Below are positions 25,908-35,107 of a DNA stretch of 64,000 nucleotides, piece after piece; the stretch's first letter is position 1; the number at the start of each line of letters is the position of its first letter. This stretch comes from Hyphomicrobiales bacterium (lineage in GTDB: Bacteria; Pseudomonadota; Alphaproteobacteria; Rhizobiales; Rhizobiaceae). The DNA lies in assembly GCA_900472675.1 (NCBI GenBank), contig UCJA01000001.1, forward strand, positions 173,222-237,221, read 5' to 3'. The translations under genes were made by a program, and so were the position numbers. Below the pieces are notes generated by a model. The model did not search any database and was not told the DNA's origin. It worked only from the letters and a program-made list of their open reading frames with translations.

Positions 25908-26660
25908 ATGGAAAGCCACAGTCTCAAGCGCCCGACCCGGCGCGTATTCCTTTCATCCGTCGCGATGACGCTGGTTGCCGCTGGTGCAGGCCCGGCTCTT
26001 GCCCGCAGCTTTTCCGGCCTGCTGCCGTGGCAGGAGGGCGTCGCCAATCCACCCCTGCAGGTGCGTCCGGGCGGCTGGCTGTTCCTGACGCCCGAAGAGG
26101 TGGCGACGATGGAAGCGGTGGTCGACCGTCTGGTGCCGGCGGACGATCTGTCGATCGGCGGCAAGGAGGCGGGCTGCGTCGTCTATCTCGACCGCCAGCT
26201 GGCGGGCACCTACGGCACGTCCGGCCGGCTCTACACCAGCGGACCGTTTCTGCCGGGATTGCCCACGCAGGGCTACCAGGCTGCGGCGACGCCGAGCCAG
26301 AGGTACCGCGCCGGCATTGCCGCGCTCAACGCCTTTACCCGCGACGCCAAGGGCGGCAAGCGGTTCGCCGAACTGTCGCCCGAGGATCAGGACGCGCTCC
26401 TGAAAGAGATGGAAGCCGGCAAGGTCGCGCTGCCCAACAAGGTCGATGCCAAGGGCTTTTTCAACCTGATGCTGAGCAATGCCATGGAAGGCTTCTTCGC
26501 CGATCCGATCTACGGCGGCAACAAGGACATGGCCTCCTGGAAGATGCTCGGCTTCCCCGGCGCGCGATACGACTACCGCGACCATGTTTCCAAGCACAAT
26601 CAACCCTATCCGCTGCCTCCGGTCTCGATCGCTGGCTCGACGGACTGGATGGCGAAGTAG
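25908..26660 (+). CDS. Gluconate 2-dehydrogenase subunit 3 family protein (Tat-exported small subunit)
   Basis: A 250-residue protein with a twin-arginine leader: KRPTRRVFLSSVAMTLVAAGAGPALARS, cleavage likely after ALA near residue 36. The mature part carries FLTPEEVATMEAVVDRLVPADD, characteristic of the gluconate/sorbitol dehydrogenase subunit 3 family. This subunit accompanies the FAD-containing large subunit through Tat export, since the large subunit has no signal of its own. The ribosome site is GGGGGAGG. It is 11 bases ahead of the GMC gene, in an operon with a cytochrome c gene. Confidence 0.9.
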   Translation: MESHSLKRPTRRVFLSSVAMTLVAAGAGPALARSFSGLLPWQEGVANPPLQVRPGGWLFLTPEEVATMEAVVDRLVPADDLSIGGKEAGCVVYLDRQLAGTYGTSGRLYTSGPFLPGLPTQGYQAAATPSQRYRAGIAALNAFTRDAKGGKRFAELSPEDQDALLKEMEAGKVALPNKVDAKGFFNLMLSNAMEGFFADPIYGGNKDMASWKMLGFPGARYDYRDHVSKHNQPYPLPPVSIAGSTDWMAK

Positions 26661-26671
26661 GGACACTTCTC

Positions 26672-28438
26672 ATGACAACCATTCTTCCCCGCAAAGACGT
26701 GGTGATCGTCGGCCTTGGCTGGACCGGCGCCATTCTCGCCCAGGAACTGACCGACGAAGGTCTCGACGTGCTGGCGATCGAACGCGGCCCCTGGCGCGAC
26801 ACATCCACCGATTTCAACATCGGCTATGCGCAGGATGAGCTGCGCTACGCGATCCGCCGCGATCTCTTCCTGCAGCCGGCCACCGAAGCCATGACCATGC
26901 GCAACAACCTGTCGCAGACGGCCCTGCCGATGCGCGAATACGGGTCGTTCCTTCCCGGCAGCGGCGTCGGCGGCGCGGGCGTGCACTGGAACGGCCATAC
27001 CTGGCGGTTCTTCAATACCGACTTCAAGATCGCCGACAATCTGACCCAGCGCTATGGCGCGGACCGGGTGTCGGAACTGCAGTTGCAAAACTGGGGCGTC
27101 GAGTCGGCCGAACTGGAAAAGCACTACGACAAGTTCGAGTATCTGGCTGGCATTTCCGGCAAGGCGGGCAATATCAACGGCCAGATCCAGCCGGGCGGCA
27201 ATCCGTTCGAGGATCCGCGGTCGCGCGAGTATCCGCTGCCGCCGCTCGACATGACCTATGCGCCGACGCTGTTTGCGGAAGCGACGCGGTCGCTCGGGCT
27301 GCATCCTTTCCCGACGCCGGCGGCGAATGTGTCGCGCGATTACATCAACCCGCTTGGCATCGCCATGGGACAGTGCACCATGTGCGGCTTCTGCGAGCGG
27401 TTCGGCTGCGCCAACTATTCCAAGTCGTCGGCGCAGACCACCATTCTGCCGGTGCTGATGAAGAAGAAGAATTTCGAGGTCCGCACGGATTCCGAAGTGC
27501 TGCGCATCGAGCTCGACGCATCGGGGAAGAATGCGCGCGGCGTGACCTATGTGAACACCTCCGGCGAGGAGTTCTTCCAGCCCGCCGACATGGTTCTGCT
27601 CTGTGCTTACGGGCTTCACAACGTCCGGCTGATGCTGTTGTCGGGTATCGGGCAGCCCTATGATCCCAACACCGGCGAGGGCACGGTCGGCCGCAATTAC
27701 TGCTACCAGACCAATGCCGGCGCGCAGGTGTTCTTCGACGACAAGAACTTCAACCCCTTCGTCGCGGCCGGCGCGCTCGGGCAGACGCTCGACGACTACA
27801 ACGGCGATGCCTTCGATCACGGGGGGCTGGATTTCGTCGGCGGGGCCGGGATCAACTGTATTCCCACCAACGGGCGCCCGATCCAGACGCGGCCGACGCC
27901 TCCGGGCACGCCCCGCTGGGGCAAGGACTGGAAGCAGGCGACCGTCAACGCCTACAAGAGCACGCTGTCCTTCTCCGCGCAGGGCTCGAGCTATCCGACC
28001 CGCGGCAACTATCTCGACCTCGACCCGACCTACAAGGACCGGTTCGGCCGACCTTTGCTGCGCGTCACTTTCGACTTCCCCGACAACGACATCCGCATGT
28101 CCAACTGGGTGTCCGACCGGATGGAAGAGATCGCCAAGTCGTTCGGCGCCAAGCAGTATGTCAACACGCGCCGCAAGAAGGGCTGGGATTCGGTTCCCTA
28201 CCAGAGCACCCACAACACCGGCGGCGCCGTGATGGGCGAGGACAGCAAGACGAGCTCCGTCAACAAGTACCTGCAGAGCTGGGACGTCTCGAACCTCTTC
28301 GTCATCGGGGCGTCCGCCTTTGCCCACAATGCCGGCAAGAACCCCACCGGCACGGTCGGCGCGCTCGCCTACCACACGGCGGACGCCATTCGTCAGCAGT
28401 ATCTGCGCAACCCCGGTCAGCCTCTGGTGTCGGCATGA
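26672..28438 (+). CDS. GMC oxidoreductase, FAD subunit of a membrane alcohol/gluconate-type dehydrogenase
   Basis: A 588-residue GMC flavoprotein. The N-terminal FAD motif is VVIVGLGWTGAILAQELTDEGLDVLAIERG; further features are GSGVGGAGVHWNGHTWRF, a Cys-rich segment GQCTMCGFCERFGCANYSKS (about residues 232-250, as in the Fe-S ligating region of related dehydrogenases), and the C-terminal catalytic region STHNTGGAVMGED and NPTGTVGALAY. It oxidises a sugar, sugar acid or polyol in the periplasm and passes electrons to the downstream triheme cytochrome. The substrate is not readable. An ATGA overlap joins it to the cytochrome gene. Confidence 0.9.
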   Translation: MTTILPRKDVVIVGLGWTGAILAQELTDEGLDVLAIERGPWRDTSTDFNIGYAQDELRYAIRRDLFLQPATEAMTMRNNLSQTALPMREYGSFLPGSGVGGAGVHWNGHTWRFFNTDFKIADNLTQRYGADRVSELQLQNWGVESAELEKHYDKFEYLAGISGKAGNINGQIQPGGNPFEDPRSREYPLPPLDMTYAPTLFAEATRSLGLHPFPTPAANVSRDYINPLGIAMGQCTMCGFCERFGCANYSKSSAQTTILPVLMKKKNFEVRTDSEVLRIELDASGKNARGVTYVNTSGEEFFQPADMVLLCAYGLHNVRLMLLSGIGQPYDPNTGEGTVGRNYCYQTNAGAQVFFDDKNFNPFVAAGALGQTLDDYNGDAFDHGGLDFVGGAGINCIPTNGRPIQTRPTPPGTPRWGKDWKQATVNAYKSTLSFSAQGSSYPTRGNYLDLDPTYKDRFGRPLLRVTFDFPDNDIRMSNWVSDRMEEIAKSFGAKQYVNTRRKKGWDSVPYQSTHNTGGAVMGEDSKTSSVNKYLQSWDVSNLFVIGASAFAHNAGKNPTGTVGALAYHTADAIRQQYLRNPGQPLVSA

Positions 28439-29646
28439 AACAGCTCTTCCTCTCGCTCACCCTTGCTGCCGCCACGCTGTCGGGCGGCCATGCCTTCGCC
28501 CAGGCGCCGGACCAGGCGGACGAAATCATCCGCGGGCATTATCAGGCGCTGCTCACCGACTGTGCGGCCTGTCACACCAAGGCAGGCGCCAAGCCGCTCT
28601 CCGGCGGGGCGCCGCTGCATACGCCGTTCGGCGACCTGATCCCGCCGAACATCACGCCGGACCGGGAAACCGGGATCGGCAAATGGACGAAGGAAGAATT
28701 CCGCAGCGCGCTCAAGCAGGGCGTCGGCCATGACGGCAAGCGGCTCTATCCGGCCATGCCCTATCCCGCCTACACGAAGATGAGCGACCAGGACGTGGAC
28801 GACCTGTGGAGCTACATCCAGACGGTCGAACCCGTGTCCAATGCTGTCGAAGCCAACCAGCTGCCGTTCCCGTTCAACATCCGCCTGTCGATGCTGGGCT
28901 GGAACATGCTCAACTTCACGCCGGGCGAGTTCAAGCCTGACCCCGCGAAGTCTCCCGAGTGGAACCGCGGCGCCTATATCGTGGAAGGGGCCGGGCATTG
29001 CGGCACCTGCCATACGCCGAAAAACCTGACCGGCGCCGACAAGGATGGCGTTACCCTTCAGGGCGCGTCCCTGCAGGGCTGGTACGCGCCCAACATCACC
29101 GGCAACACCCATATCGGCGTTGGCTCCTGGAGCGACGAGGAGATCGTCCAGTACCTGAAGACCGGGCAGAACAGCCATTCGATCGCATCCGGCCCGATGC
29201 GCGAGGCGGTGCAGGAATCCACCTCGATGCTGAGCGACGCCGACCTGAAGGCGATTGCGGTCTACATCAAAAGCGTGGATGGCGGCCCTTCCGACAAGCC
29301 GAAGGCGGTTGCGGCTGACGATCCACACATGAAGGCGGGCGGCATGATCTACCACGACACCTGCTCGGCCTGCCATGGGCTCGAAGGCAAGGGCGCGAAG
29401 CAGCTGTTCCCGGCGCTTGCCGGCAGCCCGCTGGTGCAGCAGCCGAGTGCCGAAACGCTGACGCATCTGGTGCTCTACGGCAGCCAGGGTGCGACGACGG
29501 CCGCCGCGCCGACAACGCCCTCCATGCCGGCGCTCGGCTGGCGGCTGAATGACCAGCAGGTTGCCGACGTGCTCACCTATATCCGCAACAGCTGGGGCAA
29601 TGCCGCCGCCGCGGTTGCGCCGGCAGATGTGAAAGACAAGCGTTAG
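28435..29646 (+). CDS. Triheme cytochrome c subunit
   Basis: A 403-residue exported protein: signal peptide MKQLFLSLTLAAATLSGGHAFA, then three CXXCH heme sites (CAACH about residue 43, CGTCH about 187, CSACH about 309). Length and heme number match the cytochrome subunit of gluconate 2-dehydrogenase and membrane alcohol dehydrogenases, which delivers electrons to ubiquinone. The C-terminal 30 residues (about ADVLTYIRNSWGN onward) may anchor loosely but no clear membrane helix is seen. It overlaps the GMC gene by four bases and is followed by a terminator. Confidence 0.9.
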   Translation: MKQLFLSLTLAAATLSGGHAFAQAPDQADEIIRGHYQALLTDCAACHTKAGAKPLSGGAPLHTPFGDLIPPNITPDRETGIGKWTKEEFRSALKQGVGHDGKRLYPAMPYPAYTKMSDQDVDDLWSYIQTVEPVSNAVEANQLPFPFNIRLSMLGWNMLNFTPGEFKPDPAKSPEWNRGAYIVEGAGHCGTCHTPKNLTGADKDGVTLQGASLQGWYAPNITGNTHIGVGSWSDEEIVQYLKTGQNSHSIASGPMREAVQESTSMLSDADLKAIAVYIKSVDGGPSDKPKAVAADDPHMKAGGMIYHDTCSACHGLEGKGAKQLFPALAGSPLVQQPSAETLTHLVLYGSQGATTAAAPTTPSMPALGWRLNDQQVADVLTYIRNSWGNAAAAVAPADVKDKR

Positions 29647-29674
29647 AGACTACCGATCGCTGCGAGACAGGGTC

Positions 29675-29702
29675 GCTCCGCCATGCGCGGGGCGGCTTTT
29701 TT
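29675..29702 (+). terminator. Rho-independent terminator after the cytochrome c gene
   Basis: A GC stem CCGCC (29678-29682) / GGCGG (29691-29695) is followed by C and six T. The stem is short, but the position, about 30 bases after the stop, fits an operon end. Confidence 0.5.
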
Positions 29703-29809
29703 GTGCTCTCTCCTGCAAGTCCAACGGATGGTGCCGCCGGCCGGATATTGCGATGACAGTGCCGGACGGTATATCAAGAGACAGCAGTTGAGCCTGGAGG
29801 AGGCGCGGC

Positions 29810-30223
29810 ATGGAACGTTTCACCGGCGGTTGCCTCTGCGGCAAGGTCCGGCTTGTGGCTCAGGGAGCGCCCTACCGGGTCGGCATCTGTCACTGCCTTG
29901 ATTGCCGCAAGCACCATGGTGCGCTGTTTCATGCGTCGGCGATCTTTCCCTCCGACGCAGTGACGATCGAGGGCGAAACGCAGGACTACAAGGGGCGGTT
30001 CTTTTGCCCCCGCTGCGGCTCCACCGTGTTTGGTCGCAGCGGCGACGAGGTCGAGGTCAACCTTGGGTCCCTCGATGCCACCGACCAGATTACCCCGACC
30101 TATGAACTGTGGACCATTCGCCGCGAAGCCTGGCTTCCCCCGTTTCCGTCAATGAAACGATACGACCACAACCGCGATGGCGCGGGTCGCACCGAAGACG
30201 GCGCGGACCGCAGCGAAGACTAG
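29810..30223 (+). CDS. GFA-family zinc protein
   Basis: A 137-residue protein of the glutathione-dependent formaldehyde-activating (GFA/CENP-V-like) family. The zinc sites are visible: GGCLCGKVRL (Cys-x-Cys), CHCLDCRKHHG and FFCPRCGSTVF. Fold members carry zinc and some bind glutathione; the activity here is unknown. AGGAGG lies 7 bases before the ATG. The last 18 residues are an acidic, low-complexity tail (DGAGRTEDGADRSED) not typical of the family. It stands alone between two terminators. Confidence 0.87.
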   Translation: MERFTGGCLCGKVRLVAQGAPYRVGICHCLDCRKHHGALFHASAIFPSDAVTIEGETQDYKGRFFCPRCGSTVFGRSGDEVEVNLGSLDATDQITPTYELWTIRREAWLPPFPSMKRYDHNRDGAGRTEDGADRSED

Positions 30224-30264
30224 CCCCGGTCCCAACTGCCGATCCCTCCGCAGTCTATCAGGCA

Positions 30265-30300
30265 CAAAAAAAGCCTCCCGCAACGGATGTCACGGGAGGC
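30265..30300 (-). terminator. Rho-independent terminator of the helicase gene
   Basis: Reading the minus strand, GCCTCCCG pairs with CGGGAGGC across a 12-base loop, followed by eight T. It lies about 30 bases past the helicase stop. Confidence 0.88.
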
Positions 30301-30332
30301 TTCGGATCACATCGCCAGGTTGGCGTCAGGCT

Positions 30333-32021
30333 TTATGCCGGGCGACGGGTGCGGCCCTGCGAGCCGCCATTGTCGTTGCCGAACTTGACCGGGCCGCGGT
30401 TGTCGCCGGCCTTCTGGACCGGACGAGCCGGGGCAGGGCGGGCATTGCGGTCGCGGGCAGGTTCATGCGCGCCATGGGCTGCATGTCCGGCGTTGGCCGG
30501 CTTGCGCTGGTCCTGGCGAGCCGGACGCGAGTCGGTCTTGGCGGCTGCCGGCTTCTTGGGGGCGCGGAAATCGGACGTCGAGACGGCCAGATCGTTGTCG
30601 ACCTGGGCGCGCGGGGCATCCTCGCCACGGCGCTGGCCGCGGAAGTCGTCGTTGCGCGGACGCTGCTGGCGACCGGCGGCCGGACGGGCCGGACGATCAC
30701 CGCCTTCTGCGCCTTCGGCTGCGAAGAACGGCTTGCGGGCCGGACGATCGCGGCGTTCTGGACGGCCTTCGCCGCGACCTTCACCGGAGGGACGGCCACG
30801 ACCCTGGCCGGCACCATCGCCACCACGGCCACGGGGACCGGCAGCGCCACGGTTGTTGTTGCCGCCGCGTGCCGGGCGGCTCATGCCTTCCGGACGGGTG
30901 CCGGAGATCGTGGCGATCTCCATGCCCATCAGCTTTTCGATGTCGCGCAGCAGGCCGGCTTCGTCGGTCGCGCAAAACGCGATGGCGATGCCGTCCTTGC
31001 CGGCACGGGCGGTGCGGCCGATGCGGTGGACATAGGCGTCCGGAACTTCCGGCAGATCGTAGTTGAAGACGTGCGTGACGCCGGGGATGTCGATGCCGCG
31101 GGCAGCCACGTCGGTTGCGACCAGAACGCGGATTTCGCCGTCACGGAAGGACTTCAGGGCGCGCTCGCGCTGGCCCTGGCTTTTGTTGCCGTGGATGGAC
31201 GCGACCTTGAAGCCAACCTGCTCGAGATGCTTGGAAAGCTTTTCGGCGGTGTGCTTGGTGCGCAGGAAGACCATGGCGCGGCCGTCCGGGTTGTCGGTCA
31301 GCGACTTCTTCAAGAGATCGGTCTTGTCGTTCTTGCCGGCAACGAAGTGCACATACTGCTCGACCTTGTCGGCAGCCTTGCCCGGAGGCGTAACGGACAC
31401 CTGGACCGGATCCTTCAGGAAGTCGGCGGCGAGATCGGCGATGGTCTTCGGCATGGTGGCCGAGAACAGCAGGGTCTGGCGCTTGGCCGGAACCATCTTC
31501 GAAATCTTGCGCAGGTCGTGGATGAAGCCCAGGTCCAGCATCTGGTCGGCTTCGTCGAGCACGAGGTAGCGCACGGTGGTCAGGCCGATGGCGCGGCGGG
31601 AGATCAGGTCAAGCAGGCGGCCAGGGGTGGCGACGAGGATGTCGGTGCCCTTTTCGAGCTGCATCTGCTGCTTGTTGATGGAGGCGCCGCCAACCACTGC
31701 ATTGATCTTCAGCGGTGTGTTGCGGATGTAGCCCTTGAGGCTGACGGCGATCTGGTTGACCAGTTCGCGGGTCGGGGCCAGGATCAGCGCGCGGGTGGTG
31801 CGGTTGTCAGGACGCTTGGGGTCCTTCAGAAGCATTTCAATCAGCGGAAGGCCGAAAGCGGCTGTCTTGCCGGTGCCGGTCTGGGCGAGGCCGACCATGT
31901 CGCGGCCTTCGAGAAGCTGGGGAATCGCCTTTTCCTGGATAGGGGTCGGCGTTTCGTAACCCAGTGCAAACAAAGCGGCTACGAGCTGCTTGGACAGGCC
32001 AAGCTCTTGGAAATTCGTCAA
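30333..32021 (-). CDS. DEAD-box RNA helicase, RhlE-like
   Basis: A 562-residue ATP-dependent RNA helicase. Motifs in order: Q motif (GYETPTPIQEKAIPQLL), I AQTGTGKT, Ia PTRELVNQ, TPGR, II DEAD, III SAT, V ATDVAARGID, VI HRIGRTARAG. The C-terminal 190 residues are Arg/Gly/Pro/Ala-rich and disordered (RGGNNNRGAAGPRGRGG and more), the RNA-binding tail seen in RhlE-type proteins. The start read here is TTG at 32019-32021, directly before the conserved TNFQELGLSKQL; no better ATG lies upstream. A long leader without genes precedes it, as often for cold-induced helicases. Confidence 0.92.
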   Translation of the reverse strand: MTNFQELGLSKQLVAALFALGYETPTPIQEKAIPQLLEGRDMVGLAQTGTGKTAAFGLPLIEMLLKDPKRPDNRTTRALILAPTRELVNQIAVSLKGYIRNTPLKINAVVGGASINKQQMQLEKGTDILVATPGRLLDLISRRAIGLTTVRYLVLDEADQMLDLGFIHDLRKISKMVPAKRQTLLFSATMPKTIADLAADFLKDPVQVSVTPPGKAADKVEQYVHFVAGKNDKTDLLKKSLTDNPDGRAMVFLRTKHTAEKLSKHLEQVGFKVASIHGNKSQGQRERALKSFRDGEIRVLVATDVAARGIDIPGVTHVFNYDLPEVPDAYVHRIGRTARAGKDGIAIAFCATDEAGLLRDIEKLMGMEIATISGTRPEGMSRPARGGNNNRGAAGPRGRGGDGAGQGRGRPSGEGRGEGRPERRDRPARKPFFAAEGAEGGDRPARPAAGRQQRPRNDDFRGQRRGEDAPRAQVDNDLAVSTSDFRAPKKPAAAKTDSRPARQDQRKPANAGHAAHGAHEPARDRNARPAPARPVQKAGDNRGPVKFGNDNGGSQGRTRRPA

Positions 32022-32375
32022 GTCGAATACCTTTTCGGGGCGCCATAAGCGTACCGCCGAACCAGCACCATGCCGTTCGGACTGCCTTTGGCGTCAAGAA
32101 CCCCGCGTGAAGTGGGAACTTGCAAGTTGGAAAAAACTTTCCAGCGCTTAAACCCTGAATGCCAGGGCGATCTATCTGTGCGCCTTAATCCTTCTTCGCG
32201 GTCATTATCTGAGGCGAGGCCAACTCACGCGGCGGCCGGAAGGTGAAAGCTGACGTGCATTTGGTCTTTTTACCGGGAAAAGTCAAGGGCCCGTTTGCAT
32301 GGCTGCGCCGGCGTATGTGCCGTGCCCGGCGTCAAAAATCGCCTGTTCGAACAGGAGAATCAGGCCCAACGGCAA
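32022..32375. other. Gene-free region upstream of the helicase
   Basis: No convincing ORF. It holds a perfect palindrome AACTTGCAAGTT (32117-32128) followed at once by GGAAAAAACTTTCC (32129-32142), about 100 bases before the helicase start. They could form hairpins in its leader. The promoter was not identified. Confidence 0.4.
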
Positions 32376-32404
32376 AGGCCCGCCGCTGTGTGCGACGGGC
32401 CTTC
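32376..32404 (-). terminator. Hairpin after the small exported protein gene
   Basis: AAGGCCCGCCGC and GCGACGGGCCTT form a near-perfect 12-bp stem with a 5-base loop and short T-tract, 25 bases past the stop of the 116-residue gene. It may work in both directions. Confidence 0.65.
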
Positions 32405-32429
32405 AAGGATGCAGTTCGGGAGGTCAGGA

Positions 32430-32780
32430 TCAGTAGCAGACGCGACCGCGATAGGCTTCGCCGTACTCGTTTTCGACCCACTCGAAGTGGCAACGGGGTG
32501 CCGGCGGGGCGACGTAATAGGCGCGGCGGTAGGCCACCGGCGGGGGCGGAGGCGGCGGAGCGTAGTCGTATTCGGGCTCCACGTAGACCGGACGCTGGGC
32601 GCCGGCGATGATGGCGCCACCGATGATGCCACCGGCAAGGCCTGCCGCAACACCGGGCCAGACGTTGTTGTGATGACGGTAGTAGTCGCGCGCCTCGGCA
32701 GCGGGGGCGGTGGCGGCAAGCGCTCCGGCCAGGGTTGCCAGTACGAGACCGCTGGTGATTGTCTTTTTCAGGATCGACAT
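32430..32780 (-). CDS. Small exported protein with glycine-zipper segment
   Basis: A 116-residue protein: signal peptide MSILKKTITSGLVLATLAGALAATAPAAEA, a tyrosine/histidine-rich joint (RDYYRHHNN), a glycine-zipper-like helix GVAAGLAGGIIGGAIIAGA (about residues 43-62), a Pro-rich repeat PPPPPPP and a C-terminal Cys pair (RCHFEW, RVCY). It resembles small exported proteins of rhizobia with unknown role, which may sit in or near the outer membrane. Ribosome site GGAAAGGAA. It is monocistronic with its own terminator. Confidence 0.75.
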   Translation of the reverse strand: MSILKKTITSGLVLATLAGALAATAPAAEARDYYRHHNNVWPGVAAGLAGGIIGGAIIAGAQRPVYVEPEYDYAPPPPPPPVAYRRAYYVAPPAPRCHFEWVENEYGEAYRGRVCY

Positions 32781-33134
32781 GACGATGTTCCTTTCCCTTC
32801 CTTATCAAGGGGGCAGGGTGATCTTGCTCAGCAATCCCGGCGCTTTCAAGGAAGCATGAGTCCAATAGTCTGAATGCCCGTTCAGACCGTTTCTGCCAAT
32901 GGTTGATCTCGCCGCTACCGGGACAACCGGTACCGTATATCGTGGCGAAAATCCGGCAGAGACAAGGCGCTTTTATGAGCGCGCCATTGCGCGCAACTCA
33001 TGATCTATGCTCATCCGGAGGGCCGATAGTCGTCCGTAGGAGCAAGTTCAATCGCAGCTTCTGCAAGCGATACGGGTAAACACGTAGTCTGACGGGAACG
33101 TGAAACCTTTTGATGGATCGTCCGTTGTTGGGCG
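32781..33134. other. Gene-free divergent region with an inverted repeat
   Basis: No ORF supported. An inverted repeat TACCGG-GACAA-CCGGTA is at 32916-32932, roughly midway between the two divergent genes, and could be an operator. Promoter elements were not clear. Confidence 0.35.
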
Positions 33135-35090
33135 ATGACAGACGATACCATCGACATCGACTCCCACCGGGCAAAAAAGCCTCGTGAAATCAAGCGCATA
33201 GAGGAAGAGAGCGATCCACCGCCGAATGCCATAGAGCCTGATGCGGGCATGACGCCGGAAGAGGCGGAAGAGGCGCGCAGGGCCTATCTGCTGGAACGGT
33301 TCTGGATCAGTGCACGGGGTTTCTGGGGACGACGTGGCGGTCCACTTGCCTGGGTCTGCTCCATAGCGCTGCTCGCGCTGATCGGTGTCAATGTCGGTTT
33401 CCAGTACGGACTGAACATCTGGAACCGCGAACTGTTCGACGCGATCGAGCAGCGCAATGCCTCGACCGTCTATTATCTTGCCGCACTGTTTCCGCCGCTG
33501 GTGATCGGTACGGTTGGCGTTGTCACCACGCAGGTCTTCGTGCGGATGATGATCCAGCGGCGCTGGCGTGCCTGGCTGACGTCGGCGCTGACCAAGCGCT
33601 GGCTTGCCAACGGCCGCTATTACCAGCTCAACCTCATCGGCGGCGATCACCAGAACCCGGAGGCCCGCATCTCCGAGGACCTGCGGATTGCAACGGAATC
33701 TCCGGTGGACTTCGTCGCCGGCGTGATTGCGGCTTTCGTGTCGGCCTCGACCTTTATCGTCGTTTTGTGGACGATCGGCGGTGCGCTGACCCTTCCGATG
33801 TTCGGGACCTACATTACCATCCCGGGCTTCCTCGTGGTTACGGCCGTCATCTATGCAGTGATCACGACCGGATCGATGGCCTATATCGGGCGGCACTTCG
33901 TCAAGATCTCCGAGTCCAAGAACCAGGTGGAAGCGGAATTTCGCTACACGCTGACGCGCGTTCGCGAAAACGGCGAGAGCATCGCGCTTCTGGGCGGCGA
34001 GGATGAGGAGCGCGCCGATCTCGACCGTCGCTTCCTCAACGTGCGCCGGCAGTGGCGCCTCCTGTCGCACCAGTACATGCGCACCACGATAGTCTCGCAT
34101 GGGTCGATGCTGATCGCCCCCGTCGTGCCTGTGCTTCTCTGCGCACCGAAGTTCCTGGATGGCAGCATGAGCCTTGGGCAGGTGATGCAGGCGGCCTCGG
34201 CCTTTACCATCGTCCAGAGCGCGTTCGGCTGGCTGGTCGACAACTATCCGCGGCTGGCCGACTGGAATGCCTGTGCGCGCCGCGTCGCTTCGCTGATGAT
34301 GTCGCTCGACGGGCTGGAGCGTGCCGAGCAGAGCAATTCGCTTGGCCGTATCAAGCGTGGCGAGACGCAAGGGGAGGCGATGCTGACCCTCAACGACCTG
34401 TCGGTGTCACTTGGCGACGGCACGGCGGTGGTGAAGGAAACCGAGGTCGAGATCGGCCGCGGCGAACGGGTTCTGGTGTCGGGCGAATCCGGGACCGGCA
34501 AGAGCACGCTGGTGCGGGCGATCGCCGGGCTTTGGCCCTGGGGCGAAGGCAGCGTCAATTTCCAGCCCGACAGCCACATGTTCATGTTGCCGCAGCGTCC
34601 CTATATTCCGGCCGGCACGCTTGCCCGCGCGGTTGCCTACCCGCGGGGTGCGGACACCTGGACCGTCGAGGAGATGGCGGCCGCGCTTGACAAGGTCGGG
34701 CTCTCCCAGCTCAAGGACCGGCTCGAGGACGATGCGCCCTGGGATCACACGTTGTCCGGCGGCGAGAAGCAGCGTCTGGCCTTCGCGCGGCTTCTGCTGC
34801 ACGACCCGGACATCATCGTCATGGACGAGTCCACCTCGGCGCTCGACGAGCGAAGCCAGGATGCGATCATGGAGATGCTTGCCGAGGAACTGCCGGATGT
34901 CACCATCATCAGCGTCGGCCACCGCGTCGAGCTGGAACGGTTCCACAGCCGCAAGATCACGCTTGAACGGCGCGACGGGGGTGCGAGGCTGGTCAGCGAC
35001 GTCGATCTTCTCCCGCACAAGCGCAAGAAGACCGTCATCTCACGGCTGATCGCCGGCCAGATGCCGCCACGCTCCACTCCCACGCCATAG
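33135..35090 (+). CDS. SbmA/BacA-like ABC transporter fused to its ATPase (YddA/BclA type)
   Basis: A 651-residue half-size ABC protein. Residues about 65-380 form an SbmA/BacA-like membrane domain with about six helices; LNIWNRELFDAIEQRN and SEDLRIATESPVDFVAG are family hallmarks. The ATPase follows: Walker A SGESGTGKST, Q-loop MLPQRPYIPAGTL, signature LSGGEKQRLAFARLLLHDPDIIVMDESTSALDE, then H-loop SVGHRVEL. BacA-like proteins import peptides and very-long-chain acyl groups; the ATPase-fused BclA of Bradyrhizobium protects against plant NCR peptides. The acidic N-terminal 50 residues (PPPNAIEPDAGMTPEEAEEAR) are unassigned. No partner gene is adjacent. Confidence 0.88.
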   Translation: MTDDTIDIDSHRAKKPREIKRIEEESDPPPNAIEPDAGMTPEEAEEARRAYLLERFWISARGFWGRRGGPLAWVCSIALLALIGVNVGFQYGLNIWNRELFDAIEQRNASTVYYLAALFPPLVIGTVGVVTTQVFVRMMIQRRWRAWLTSALTKRWLANGRYYQLNLIGGDHQNPEARISEDLRIATESPVDFVAGVIAAFVSASTFIVVLWTIGGALTLPMFGTYITIPGFLVVTAVIYAVITTGSMAYIGRHFVKISESKNQVEAEFRYTLTRVRENGESIALLGGEDEERADLDRRFLNVRRQWRLLSHQYMRTTIVSHGSMLIAPVVPVLLCAPKFLDGSMSLGQVMQAASAFTIVQSAFGWLVDNYPRLADWNACARRVASLMMSLDGLERAEQSNSLGRIKRGETQGEAMLTLNDLSVSLGDGTAVVKETEVEIGRGERVLVSGESGTGKSTLVRAIAGLWPWGEGSVNFQPDSHMFMLPQRPYIPAGTLARAVAYPRGADTWTVEEMAAALDKVGLSQLKDRLEDDAPWDHTLSGGEKQRLAFARLLLHDPDIIVMDESTSALDERSQDAIMEMLAEELPDVTIISVGHRVELERFHSRKITLERRDGGARLVSDVDLLPHKRKKTVISRLIAGQMPPRSTPTP

Positions 35091-35107
35091 GTGAAAGTCG
35101 CCGCCGG

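Noticed and set aside
33100..33135. Alphaproteobacterial general stress (EcfG) promoter before the BacA-like gene
   Set aside because: GGAAC is present, but a CGTT at the right spacing is not.
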